The notes under the pieces are model-generated. The model searched no databases. It saw only the letters and a list, made by a program, of their open reading frames with translations, and had not been told where the DNA came from. Source: DATAXV01 sp036272915 (GTDB taxonomy: Bacteria > Chloroflexota > Dormibacteria > Dormibacterales > Dormibacteraceae). From it: 64,000 nt of DNA. Positions 18,036 to 25,861 of the stretch are shown piece after piece. The position numbers were made by a program, and so were the translations under genes. The stretch lies in contig DATAXV010000112.1 in NCBI GenBank assembly GCA_036272915.1, positions 54,824 through 118,823 on the forward strand. The letters are read 5' to 3'. Every line of letters begins with the position of its first letter. Within the stretch, counting starts at the first letter, position 1.

Positions 18036-19151
18036 ATGTCCGCCAGCTCGAGGCCATCCCGGATCCCGGGTCGGAGCGCTCGCGCACCGATCGAGATCCC
18101 CCATCTCGGGCGGCTCGGCGGGCTGCTCCCGGGTGTCGCCGCGGCGGCGGTGATCGCGGCGGTGGCGACACTGCTCGGCAGAATGCTGCCGGTCGTCGGC
18201 GCCCCCGTCATCGCCATCCTCATCGGGATCGCGGTCTCGACCGCGGTGCCCGCCTCGGACCGCCTCCGCCCCGGCCTGGCCTTCACGGGCAAGCGCGTGC
18301 TCCAGGGGTCGATCGTGATCCTCGGCCTTGGCCTCTCGCTGGGCCAGGTGCTGTCCACCGGCCTGAGCTCGCTGCCCGTGCTCCTGGGCACGCTGGTGAT
18401 CGCGCTGGCCGTGGCCTGGGTCGTCGGCCGGGCGCTGGGGCTGCGCTCCAGCGTCAGAACCCTGATCGGCGTCGGGACCGCCATCTGCGGCGCGTCCGCG
18501 ATCGCGGCGGTGGATGCCGTGATCGGCGCCGCCGGGGCGGATGTGAGCTACGCGGTCGCCACCATCTTCACCTTCAACGTCGTCGCCGTCCTCCTCTACC
18601 CCACCCTCGGCCACCTTCTCGGCCTCTCCCAGCACGCCTTCGGCCTCTGGGCCGGCACCGCCATCAACGACACCTCCTCGGTGGTCGCGGCTTCCACCAT
18701 CTACGGCCACGCCGCCGCCACCTACGGCGTCGTCGTCAAGCTCACCCGGACGCTGGCCATCATCCCCATCTGCCTGGGCCTGGCGGTGTGGCGCGGCATG
18801 AGCGCCAGGCGGGGCGAGGTCGCCGAGCAGGTGACGGTCGGTGAGGGTGGCCGGCCGGGACCGCGGCCCGGGTTCCAGCTCCGCCAGGTGGTGCCGGTGT
18901 TCATCCTCGGCTTCGTCGCCGCGGTCGCCGTCAACACCGTCGGTCTGGTCCCGGGACACTGGCACGCGGCCCTCTCCGAACTGGCCACGTGGATGATCAC
19001 CGCCGCCCTCGCCGCGATCGGCCTCTCGACCCGCCTGGACAGCATCCGCCGCGCCGGCCTGCGCCCGATCCTCCTCGGCGGCGTCCTCTGGGCCACCGTC
19101 GGCGTCACCAGCCTCACCCTCCAGGGCCTGACCGGATCGGTCCGGCTCTGA
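18036..19151 (+). CDS. YeiH/UPF0324 family membrane transporter, putative sulfate exporter
   Basis: This 371-residue integral membrane protein has about ten helices. Family landmarks are GLAFTGKRVLQGSIVILGLGL, the pore-like GTAICGASAIAAVDAVI, and WAGTAINDTSSVVAA. The family is annotated as putative sulfate exporters, which is only weakly supported experimentally. The hydrophilic loop at residues 250-285 is longer than usual. ATG 18036 was taken as the start, although GGAGG lies only one base before it, so a start a few codons downstream is possible. It is divergent from its likely LysR regulator. Confidence 0.88.
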   Translation: MSASSRPSRIPGRSARAPIEIPHLGRLGGLLPGVAAAAVIAAVATLLGRMLPVVGAPVIAILIGIAVSTAVPASDRLRPGLAFTGKRVLQGSIVILGLGLSLGQVLSTGLSSLPVLLGTLVIALAVAWVVGRALGLRSSVRTLIGVGTAICGASAIAAVDAVIGAAGADVSYAVATIFTFNVVAVLLYPTLGHLLGLSQHAFGLWAGTAINDTSSVVAASTIYGHAAATYGVVVKLTRTLAIIPICLGLAVWRGMSARRGEVAEQVTVGEGGRPGPRPGFQLRQVVPVFILGFVAAVAVNTVGLVPGHWHAALSELATWMITAALAAIGLSTRLDSIRRAGLRPILLGGVLWATVGVTSLTLQGLTGSVRL

Positions 19152-19246
19152 CCGCCTCCAGGCCCTGCCGAATATTTGCCTAGGTGACCCGCGAAGAGGG
19201 CATCCCTTACGCTGTTGATCGAGCGCACCCCAGAGGTGCGACAGCC

Positions 19247-20527
19247 ATGGATGCGGGATCTGGACCACCAATTTGGGCACGGCGGATCAGGCAGTACCGG
19301 ATGCTCGGTGCCTGGTCGCAGCAGGATCTGGCCGGGGAGCTGAACCGGCTGGATCCGCAGGCGCGGCTGGACGGGAACACGGTCAGCAGATGGGAGCGGG
19401 GCCTGTACCGCCCCAGCCCCTTCTACGCCCGGCTGCTGGCGAGCTGCTTCCATGTGACCCCGGCCGAGCTGGCGCTGGTGGACACCGGATCACAGGAGGA
19501 CTTCGTGCACCGACGTGACTTCCTGCGCGACTCGATGGGGATGGCCGCCGCGATCGGATCGGCCGCCGCCGTGCCCATCGAGAGGATCCAGCACGTCTTC
19601 GGCGGTCGGGCGGGCGTGGACGCCCAATCGGTGTCGGCGATGGCGGACGTCCTCCTCTCACTGGAGAAGCTGCAGCGCCACATCGCGCCCGCCGCCCTGC
19701 TCGGCCCCGCCGTCGGCCATCTCCAGGCGATGACCGCCGCCCTGCGCTCGTCGATGTCGGGCGGCCTCCGGCGTGGGCTCTCCTCGATGGCCGCGGAGAC
19801 GGCCTGCATGGTCGGTTCGCTCAAGCACGCCAGCGGCGACCCCGACGGCGCCGTCCACTACTTCGAGCTGGGCCTCCGGGCGGCTCGGGAGGGGGACGAC
19901 GACGCCATGGGCGTCTACATCGCCGGTCAGCGGGCGATGTGCGAGCGCGACGACGGGCGGATCTCGGTCGCCGACTCCGAGCGGATCTTCTCGGAGGGGG
20001 CATACGGCTTCAGCGCCCAGGCGGCGACGACGCCGGCCCGCGTCTGGCTGCTCGCCAAGGCGGCCGACGCGCACGCCCAGATGGGTGACGAGAGCGCGGC
20101 GATGCGCGCGCTGGACTCGGCGCGGGAACTGCTCAACCGCCGCCAGGTGGAGGGGGAGCCGGTGCGTCCCCGGACGGCGCCGTCGAGCTGGGACCAGCGG
20201 TGGCTGGACGGCGAGGTCGGGACCACCCTGTCGCGACTGGGTGCCACCGACCGGGCCCGTGACGCGCTCGACGCCGCGCTGGTCGCGATCACTCCCGAGC
20301 TGCGGATCGATCAGCTCTGGCTGCTGCTGGCCAAATCCCGCACCTACATCGACGACCGTGAGCCGGAGGAGGCGTCGCGCCTCGCCCTGCAGGTGCTGGC
20401 CGAGGCTCGACAGCTGAACTACCCGCCGCTGATGGCGGAGGTGCAGACGCTGGGCGAGAGGCTCCGGTACTGGCGGCGGAGGCCGCGGGTGGGCGAGCTC
20501 CGCGAGGCCCTCGCCGAGATCGCCTGA
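19247..20527 (+). CDS. XRE-type HTH regulator with TPR-like helical C-terminus
   Basis: The protein has 426 residues. The N-terminal helix-turn-helix (WSQQDLAGELNRLD, then NTVSRWERGLYRPSPFYARLLASCF) belongs to the cro/C1 type. The remaining 330 residues form repeated helical hairpins (SLKHASGDPDGAVHYFELGLRA is a TPR-like unit), as in many actinobacterial HTH-TPR regulators that respond to peptides or to partner proteins. ATG 19247 has AGAGGTG about eight bases upstream and is preferred over the longer frame from GTG 19184. No partner small-peptide gene is obvious; a 50-residue zinc-ribbon gene ends next to it on the other strand. Confidence 0.8.
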   Translation: MDAGSGPPIWARRIRQYRMLGAWSQQDLAGELNRLDPQARLDGNTVSRWERGLYRPSPFYARLLASCFHVTPAELALVDTGSQEDFVHRRDFLRDSMGMAAAIGSAAAVPIERIQHVFGGRAGVDAQSVSAMADVLLSLEKLQRHIAPAALLGPAVGHLQAMTAALRSSMSGGLRRGLSSMAAETACMVGSLKHASGDPDGAVHYFELGLRAAREGDDDAMGVYIAGQRAMCERDDGRISVADSERIFSEGAYGFSAQAATTPARVWLLAKAADAHAQMGDESAAMRALDSARELLNRRQVEGEPVRPRTAPSSWDQRWLDGEVGTTLSRLGATDRARDALDAALVAITPELRIDQLWLLLAKSRTYIDDREPEEASRLALQVLAEARQLNYPPLMAEVQTLGERLRYWRRRPRVGELREALAEIA

Positions 20528-20542
20528 CCGGAGCCGGCCGGA

Positions 20543-20695
20543 TCAGCCCAGGTAGAGACCGGCCACCTGCATCGCCTGGGCGCACTCGCGGTCGCAGTAG
20601 CCCTGGCCCTCGGGAAGATCGCGGCCGCACCAGGAGCAGCGCGGCTCGGTGCTGTCCGCTCCGCCTAGGACGAGCTCGATACGCCTCCTGGCCAT
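20543..20695 (-). CDS. small zinc-ribbon-like protein, 50 residues
   Basis: The short frame encodes CSWCGRDLPEGQGYCDREC, a Cys-x2-Cys/Cys-x3-Cys pair typical of treble-clef or zinc-ribbon knuckles, at residues 20-38, and ends GLYLG. The start ATG 20695 has GGTGAGG immediately upstream. It is convergent with the HTH-TPR regulator. I do not recognise the family; small single-knuckle proteins like this often bind nucleic acid or a partner protein. Confidence 0.55.
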   Translation of the reverse strand: MARRRIELVLGGADSTEPRCSWCGRDLPEGQGYCDRECAQAMQVAGLYLG

Positions 20696-21168
20696 GACCC
20701 TCACCGTCTCCGCCTTCCACACCCTGCGCCTGCTCGTGATCGCCACGTCGCACCTCCCGACACCCGAACTGCCTGATCCATATCTCACGGTAGGAGCGAC
20801 CGGGGAAACGGTCTTCGTCAGGTGCGCACGAAGGAAGGCGCCGGAATCTAAGGGATCCGCCCGGGTCGGGCCGGCCCTTACAACCTGCCTCCCTGGCCGG
20901 GGATCAGGGCTCGGCGACTCGCTGCACCACGGGGTTGACCGAGCCGAGTCCTCGGCTGATCGGCGTGGGCGGCATCGTGCTTCTCTGCCTGGCCGCACCG
21001 ACAGTTCGCGGTAGTCCGCTCTTCCTGCTGCTGACGGGCGTGCTCCTGCTGGCTCGGTCGCCGGCCACACGTACACGAAATGCCACACCACGGCGCTCTG
21101 AGCCGCCCAGCCATGACTCCCACCTGCCGATCAGGTGTCAGATGAGAAGGCTCGCGCCCCTGCTGAGA
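20696..21168. other. 473-base region without a confident gene
   Basis: A hydrophobic frame on the plus strand (TTG 20935 onward, with two possible membrane segments in its first 45 residues) is the only candidate, but it has no ribosome site and runs into the antisense of the DapA-like gene. An imperfect palindrome around 20941-20960 (CCGAGTCCTCGG core) is present. I found no tRNA-like cloverleaf. Confidence 0.4.
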
Positions 21169-22071
21169 TCAGACCGGAGAGAGCTCACCAACCCGAGCCT
21201 CGGTCAGCGCGGCGCGAATCTCGTCCCGCAGTCCCGGCCCCGCGGGCTGAAGCGGACGCCGAGGATAGCCGACCGCGCGGCCCTGGAGATTGATCGCGCA
21301 TTTCAGACGGGTGGTCATGTCCGGCCGGTCCAGCACCCGCCAAACCGGAAGCAGGCGCTCGTGCAGGTCAAGCGCGGTGGTCAGGTCCTGAGCCTGGCAC
21401 GCGTCCCAGAGTTTGACCGATAGCCCAGGCGCCACGCTCAGAATGCCGGCCACGGCGCCGTGCGCCCCGAGGAGATAGGACGCGTGTAGAAGGGCGTCGA
21501 CAGCGCTCAGAACCCTCAGCCCGCTTCCGGTCTTACGAACGGCTCGCAGGAGGTCGGCGAGCTTGTGAATGTCGCCTCCACTCTGCTTGACGGCCACGAC
21601 CCATTGCAGATCTGCGAGCCGAATCAGGGTCTCCGGCATGATGGTGTTCCAGGGCACGACGTTGTAGATGACGATCGGGAGGCGGACGGCCTCTCCGATC
21701 TCCTCGTAGTAGCCGATGGTTCCCTCGACATCAGGCGCGAACAGGTAGTGGACCGGTGTGATCTGCAAACCGTCCACACCGGCGTCTTTCAGCGCTTTCC
21801 CGTACCGGATCACGGCCCTCGTCGAGTCCTGGATGATCCCGCTCACCACCGGGACCCGGCCCCCGGCCTCCTCGACGGCGATCCTGGCCAACTGGAGCGA
21901 TTCCGCCTCGGTCAGGGTGTGGCCCTCACCCGTGCTACCGCTGACCGTCAAACCGTGAACACCCGCGTCCAGGCAGTACCGCACCTCGTCACGGAACGCC
22001 CCCTCATCGATGTCCTCGTTGCGGTCGAACGGCGTCACGAGTGGTGGAATCACGCCCTTCAGATCCAGCAT
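21169..22071 (-). CDS. dihydrodipicolinate synthase family aldolase (DapA-like)
   Basis: This 300-residue TIM-barrel class I lyase has the pyruvate-binding SGSTGEG motif (GTTGE in true DapA), the catalytic Tyr in IYNVVPWNTIMPE, and the Schiff-base Lys in VVAVKQSGGDIHK. It therefore condenses or cleaves a pyruvate-derived aldol; the specific substrate could be a sugar acid rather than aspartate semialdehyde. The start ATG 22071 has an ideal GGAGG eight bases upstream. A longer frame to 22203 exists but has no such signal. It is downstream of the ThrRS gene, 168 bases away, on the same strand. Confidence 0.88.
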   Translation of the reverse strand: MLDLKGVIPPLVTPFDRNEDIDEGAFRDEVRYCLDAGVHGLTVSGSTGEGHTLTEAESLQLARIAVEEAGGRVPVVSGIIQDSTRAVIRYGKALKDAGVDGLQITPVHYLFAPDVEGTIGYYEEIGEAVRLPIVIYNVVPWNTIMPETLIRLADLQWVVAVKQSGGDIHKLADLLRAVRKTGSGLRVLSAVDALLHASYLLGAHGAVAGILSVAPGLSVKLWDACQAQDLTTALDLHERLLPVWRVLDRPDMTTRLKCAINLQGRAVGYPRRPLQPAGPGLRDEIRAALTEARVGELSPV

Positions 22072-22239
22072 TTCGAGTACCTCCGTCGATCGGGTGGCCA
22101 TATCTGCGACGCGTACGCGTATTGCCGCTCCCGGAGCTGATCCGAGGAAGGCCTGAGTCCCTTCTGGCGGCGGCGAGGATACGCCTGTGTTGAGCATAGC
22201 CAACGACGACTGGGGAGCGATCCGGCCCTGAGCCGACCG

Positions 22240-23430
22240 TCATGGCAGGCGCCTCCGGAGCTCGGCGATCAGGGCCTCGACGCCCATCTCACGCTGCTCG
22301 TCGCCCAGCCGCACGGCGAGCGTGTCGCTGGCCTGCTCCCGGTCGCCCATCACCGCCACGCAGGGGACGCGCCGCTCGGCCGCCGCCCGGATCTGTGCCG
22401 GCAGGCGCTCGCTTCCGTCACCGACCTCGACTCGGAAGCCCACCTCCCGGAGACGGGAGGCGGCGCTCCGGGCCGCCCCCACGTGCCGGCCCGCGATCGG
22501 CGCGACCGCCACCTGCACCGGCGCCAGGAAGAGCGGCAGCCACCCCCGCGTCTCCTCCAGCAGGAGGCCGAGGAAGCGTTCGAAGGAACCGGCGATGGCG
22601 CGATGGATGACGACCGGCGCCTCCCGCGCGCCCCGCTCGTTGACATACGCGCAGCCGAAGCGTTGGGGCATGAACTGGTCGATCTGGAGCGTGCCCGTCT
22701 GCCAGGGCCGGCCCTGGCCGTCGCGCATCAGGATGTCGAGCTTGGGCGCGTAGAAGGCACCCTCCCCCTCGACCACCTCGTAGCCGCCGGGCGCGATCTG
22801 ATCGACGATGCAGCGCAGCAGCTCCGTCGACCGCCTCCATTCGGCGTCGTCGCCGATGTGGTCCCTGGGCGCCGTCCCCAGGCGCAGCTCGAACTCGAGG
22901 CCGAAGAGCCGGTACAGCCCGCGCGCGAACTCGAGGACCCGGCCGAACTCCTCCTCCACCTGGGACGGGGCCACGAAGATGTGCGTGTCGTCCTGGCGGA
23001 GGCTCTGCACCCGGAAGAGACCGGACAGCACGCCGGAGAGCTCGTTCCGGTGAAGGACATCCTCGCAGAACCAGCGAAGGGGGAGCTCGCGATAGCTGTG
23101 AGGTCGGGAGGCGAAGAGCAGCATCGAGCAGGGGCAGTTGCTCGGCTTGATGCCGAATCGCCGGTCGCCGGCTGTCGCGAAGAACATCGACTCCTCGTAG
23201 TGGGGGACGTGGCCGGACGTCTCGTACACGGAGACGTCGGCCAGCTGCGGGGTGGAGATCTCCTGGTAGCCGTTTCGGAGGTGCTCGCGCAGGAAGTACT
23301 CGCGGAGCGCCCGGATCACGGTCATCCCCCGCGGCAGCCAGTAGGCCATGCCCGGGGAGGTGGCCTCGAAGTGAGCAAGGTCCAGCTCCTGCAGCCAGTG
23401 ACGGTGGTTGACCTCCTGGTCGGCATCCAT
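22240..23430 (-). CDS. thrS: threonyl-tRNA synthetase lacking the TGS and editing domains
   Basis: At 396 residues this is only the class II catalytic core plus the anticodon-binding domain; typical ThrRS has about 640. Motif 2 is clear (HRNELSGVLSGLFRVQ, QDDTHIF). All three zinc ligands that select threonine are present: Cys99 (SNCPCSM), His150 and His276 (VIHRAIAGSFERF). The usual NCPGH is changed to NCPCS. The N-terminal TGS and hydrolytic editing domains are absent, as in some mitochondrial and antibiotic-resistant ThrRS. GAGGAG precedes ATG 23430. A leader peptide with four Thr codons and a strong terminator lie directly upstream, so expression probably responds to Thr-tRNA. I cannot tell whether it is the only ThrRS. 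Confidence 0.9.
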   Translation of the reverse strand: MDADQEVNHRHWLQELDLAHFEATSPGMAYWLPRGMTVIRALREYFLREHLRNGYQEISTPQLADVSVYETSGHVPHYEESMFFATAGDRRFGIKPSNCPCSMLLFASRPHSYRELPLRWFCEDVLHRNELSGVLSGLFRVQSLRQDDTHIFVAPSQVEEEFGRVLEFARGLYRLFGLEFELRLGTAPRDHIGDDAEWRRSTELLRCIVDQIAPGGYEVVEGEGAFYAPKLDILMRDGQGRPWQTGTLQIDQFMPQRFGCAYVNERGAREAPVVIHRAIAGSFERFLGLLLEETRGWLPLFLAPVQVAVAPIAGRHVGAARSAASRLREVGFRVEVGDGSERLPAQIRAAAERRVPCVAVMGDREQASDTLAVRLGDEQREMGVEALIAELRRRLP

Positions 23431-23450
23431 GTCGAATCTCCTCAGAAATG

Positions 23451-23481
23451 AAAAAAGCCCCCGCCCTGTTCGGGCGGGGGC
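23451..23481 (-). terminator. attenuator terminator in the thrS leader
   Basis: Reading on the minus strand, a perfect 10-base-pair GC stem (GCCCCCGCCC/GGGCGGGGGC) with a five-base loop is followed by six T. It lies 20 bases before the thrS start codon, downstream of the Thr-rich leader peptide, so it can stop transcription before thrS. It is the only textbook Rho-independent terminator I noticed in the window. Confidence 0.85.
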
Positions 23482-23496
23482 TTCCTGGCTCCTTCG

Positions 23497-23589
23497 CTAG
23501 CCTGCAGGCGGTGCGTGCAGGCGCGAGCAGCTTGCCCCCACGGCAGTGGTCGTAGTGAAGGAGCTGAACCGGACCACGTGCTGTCGCAT
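23497..23589 (-). CDS. threonine-rich leader peptide of thrS
   Basis: This 30-codon frame starts at ATG 23589 (or 23604) and ends with TAG at 23497-23499. Codons 12-15 are four consecutive Thr codons (ACT ACG ACC ACT). The reading frame ends 16 bases before the terminator hairpin. The bases right after the Thr codons (23534-23541) can pair with the 5' arm of the terminator, and the bases right before them (23557-23564) are perfectly complementary to 23488-23495 just upstream of the hairpin. This is the classical ribosome-mediated attenuation layout. The ribosome site of the peptide is weak, which is the main uncertainty. Confidence 0.7.
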   Translation of the reverse strand: MRQHVVRFSSFTTTTAVGASCSRLHAPPAG

Positions 23590-23690
23590 CGCCTTGCCCG
23601 GCATTGTGCCATGGATCGTCCCCCGCCGCCGATCCCTCCGTCGAGGGCGGCTCCACAGTGAGCCCGGCCGCCGGAGGAGGCGGGCGGAGG

Positions 23691-25097
23691 TCACTCGCCG
23701 GCAGCCTCGACCGGAGCGGGCGCAGGCCTGGGGGCGATCCGGCGGAGCACGTAGTAGAGGACCGCGGCGACGGCGAAACCGACGTAGAAGGCGATGTCGG
23801 CGCCGTGCAGCGCGCTCGCCACCGGTCCGACCACGATCGACGTGTTCATGAAGGGGACCATGGCGCCGAAGCCGACGACGAAGGCGACCAGCGCCGGCCA
23901 GCCGCTGGCCAGGTTGCGGAAGGCCAGCGCCGAGCGCAGGAGGGAGGGGCGGTAGCGGCCCCGGCTGTAGAGCCAGTCGATCATCACCACCGCGCTGAAG
24001 GGCGAGAGCCAGTAGCCGACGAAGAGCAGGACGTTCTCGAAGCGCGTCGAGGTGTCGCCTCCATTGATCCACATGATCGCGGCGAAGGCCACGACCACCA
24101 CCGCGGCCGAGATCAGGGGCCGCTTGACCCGCGCGCCCAGGGTCTGGAGGGCAAGGGCGCCGGAGTAGTCGTTCATCGCCGAGGAGACGATCGAGGCGAA
24201 CATGATCGCCACCAGGGCCAGCCCGCTGAGCAGCCCGCCGCCCATCAGCGAGCTCACGCCGGCCGCCGTCTGGTTGGCGACGATGCTGGCCGCGGCGAGA
24301 CCGATGGTCATCACCCACACATAGGAGAGGACCATGCCCGCCATGGTGTAGCCGAAGACACCCAGCGTCGAGGAGCTCGGCTTCATGTAGCGGCTGTAGT
24401 CGGAGGCGTAGGAGGCCCAGGAGATTGCCCCGGAGAGGGCGACCGTCACCATCAGGACGAAGGCCCCGATCAGGGCGCCGCCGCTGACGGTGTCGTGGGG
24501 CAGCGCGACGTGGTGCTGGAAGATCCGCACGGTGAGGACCAGGAAGAGGGCGATCATGACCAGCGCGCCCCACTTCTCGACCTGGTGGACCAGCTCGTAG
24601 CCGTAGATGCTGATGACACCCTCGCAGGCGAGCACGAGCAGCGCGCCCGCCCAGAAGGGGATGTGGAGGAGGAGGTGGGCGGCCTGGGCCCCGAAGAGCG
24701 CGGTGAGCGCTATCCAGCCGATGGTCGAGAACCACTGCACCACCGCCGGCAGCACCACCGACTTGCCGAACGGCATTCGCGCCAGCGGGAGCTGCCCGGT
24801 GCCGGTCTTCGGCCCCCAGGTGCAGAGGATCGCCACCGGCAGGGTCCCGAGCACGATGCCCAGGACGATGGCGACCAGGCCGAGCCCGAAGCCAAGCCCG
24901 AAGGTCACGGCGAGGGTGCCGATGAAGATCCCGGAGATCTCCATGTTGGGCGTGAACCATACGGTGAACATCCGCCAGATGCCGCCATAGCGGCTGTCCT
25001 CGGGAATCGGCGCCATCCCCTGCGTCTCGAGGACGGTGTCGCCGGTCCGGGCCGGCCGCGCCCCCTCGTAGGCGGTGAGCTCGTCGGCGGCGCTCAC
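23691..25097 (-). CDS. NCS1-family permease (CytX/CodB-like), probable HMP or pyrimidine transporter
   Basis: This 468-residue protein has about twelve membrane helices. It resembles nucleobase-cation symporter-1 proteins: the N-terminal WFTPNMEISGIFIG, GTLPVAILCTWGPKTG and the QDY-type segment SYASDYSRYMKPSSS are typical. In the thiamin context, NCS1 proteins of this kind (CytX) import hydroxymethylpyrimidine. Its GTG 25097 start overlaps the TenA stop (GTGA), and the operon is led by a TPP riboswitch, so the assignment to thiamin-precursor salvage is well supported by context though not by the sequence alone. Confidence 0.85.
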   Translation of the reverse strand: MSAADELTAYEGARPARTGDTVLETQGMAPIPEDSRYGGIWRMFTVWFTPNMEISGIFIGTLAVTFGLGFGLGLVAIVLGIVLGTLPVAILCTWGPKTGTGQLPLARMPFGKSVVLPAVVQWFSTIGWIALTALFGAQAAHLLLHIPFWAGALLVLACEGVISIYGYELVHQVEKWGALVMIALFLVLTVRIFQHHVALPHDTVSGGALIGAFVLMVTVALSGAISWASYASDYSRYMKPSSSTLGVFGYTMAGMVLSYVWVMTIGLAAASIVANQTAAGVSSLMGGGLLSGLALVAIMFASIVSSAMNDYSGALALQTLGARVKRPLISAAVVVVAFAAIMWINGGDTSTRFENVLLFVGYWLSPFSAVVMIDWLYSRGRYRPSLLRSALAFRNLASGWPALVAFVVGFGAMVPFMNTSIVVGPVASALHGADIAFYVGFAVAAVLYYVLRRIAPRPAPAPVEAAGE

Positions 25098-25756
25098 TGG
25101 TGCGCCTCCAGGGCGGGCCAGCCCTCCTGGCGCCAGCACATCTCCCAGAAGGCGACCTCCCACTTGACCACGTTGCGGAAGATCGGCGCCAGACGCGCCG
25201 AGGTGGGCGCCGAGGGCGTGCCGGCAAGCTCGTCGAAGCGGTCGCAGAGGTCGCCGACCAGCTCGCGGAAGCCGGACCCGGTCCAGTTCTCCACCCAGCC
25301 GCGCCAGCGGGAATCGGGCGGGACCGAGGGCAGCACCACCGACCACGTGTCGAGGTAGGAGCGCTCGACCGCGCAGACCGCCGCCATCCCCTCGAGCAGG
25401 CCGGAGGCGGCGCAACTCTGCACGTAGGCGCCATAGCCGAGGCAGACCGGCCACTCCTCGTCCACGACCGGCGCTCCGAGCGAGGCCAGCGTCTCCGCCA
25501 GCTGCCGGGGTTCGCGCTCCACGTCCTCGCCGAGGCGGGCGAGCAGCCGTTCGAGCTCGGGCGGCGGCGCCGACGCGCGGAGCGCCATCAACGCCCGTCC
25601 CTCGAGCAGGCAGAAGAGCCGGCACTGCTGCGCCCAGGCGATCAGCGCCGGCTCAGGCAGGGTCCCGGCGGCCAGGCCGCGCACCCAGGGGTGACCGGCC
25701 ATCGCCGCCCACAGGTCGCGGTTGCCGTCGACGAGCGTCTCCGTATAACCGCTCAT
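25094..25756 (-). CDS. TenA-family thiaminase II-like protein
   Basis: The 220-residue helical protein belongs to the TenA/PqqC fold, which salvages pyrimidine precursors of thiamin. A Cys in the AAVCAVERSY position corresponds to the catalytic Cys of thiaminase II, but the usual QDYxFL stretch is changed to QQCRLFCLLEG, so it is not a standard TenA. It starts at ATG 25756, where it overlaps by ATGA with a short upstream frame that begins at the TPP riboswitch. The following permease overlaps by GTGA. A second, more canonical TenA lies at 43859-44518. Confidence 0.85.
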   Translation of the reverse strand: MSGYTETLVDGNRDLWAAMAGHPWVRGLAAGTLPEPALIAWAQQCRLFCLLEGRALMALRASAPPPELERLLARLGEDVEREPRQLAETLASLGAPVVDEEWPVCLGYGAYVQSCAASGLLEGMAAVCAVERSYLDTWSVVLPSVPPDSRWRGWVENWTGSGFRELVGDLCDRFDELAGTPSAPTSARLAPIFRNVVKWEVAFWEMCWRQEGWPALEAHQ

Positions 25757-25857
25757 GGCCGGTTCCCGCCGATCGCAGACCACAGCGCGCGCGATCCTCG
25801 GGGCGGGCGCGGAGCGCGCAGGCGCGCTCCCGTATGAGCGCTGTGAGCGTCACTCAT
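25753..25857 (-). CDS. short frame between TPP riboswitch and tenA (34 residues)
   Basis: ATG 25857 follows GGAGG of the riboswitch 3' strand by eight bases. It reads 34 codons to a TGA that overlaps the tenA start (ATGA). The peptide is basic, Pro/Arg-rich and unlike any known protein. A perfect inverted repeat GGAGCGCGC-AG-GCGCGCTCC (25811-25830) lies inside it. It may serve only to deliver ribosomes to tenA and thereby transmit the riboswitch signal. Confidence 0.45.
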   Translation of the reverse strand: MSDAHSAHTGARLRAPRPPRGSRALWSAIGGNRP

Positions 25858-25861
25858 GTTC

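Noticed and set aside
15864..19280. Very long minus-strand open frame (over 1100 codons) opposite metH and yeiH
   Set aside because: It is antisense to metH, the LysR gene frame and yeiH, has low-complexity Arg/Gly/Asp-rich translation, and arises from the GC-rich third-position bias of the real genes.
20935..21168. Hydrophobic plus-strand frame in the gap before the DapA-like gene
   Set aside because: TTG start without ribosome site, no natural end before running into antisense sequence, and no conservation evidence.
23430..23700. T-box riboswitch before thrS
   Set aside because: I looked for the conserved T-box sequence (AGGGTGGNACCGCG) and specifier loop and found none; the Thr-codon leader and terminator explain the region better.
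23604..25358. Long plus-strand open frame opposite the NCS1 permease
   Set aside because: Its translation is repetitive Gly/His/Asp/Arg without any fold, whereas the minus strand has twelve membrane helices and a riboswitch.
25811..25830. Terminator of the TPP-riboswitch operon (GGAGCGCGC hairpin)
   Set aside because: The loop is only two bases, there is no T-run, and it lies within a translated short frame downstream of the riboswitch, so translational control is more likely.
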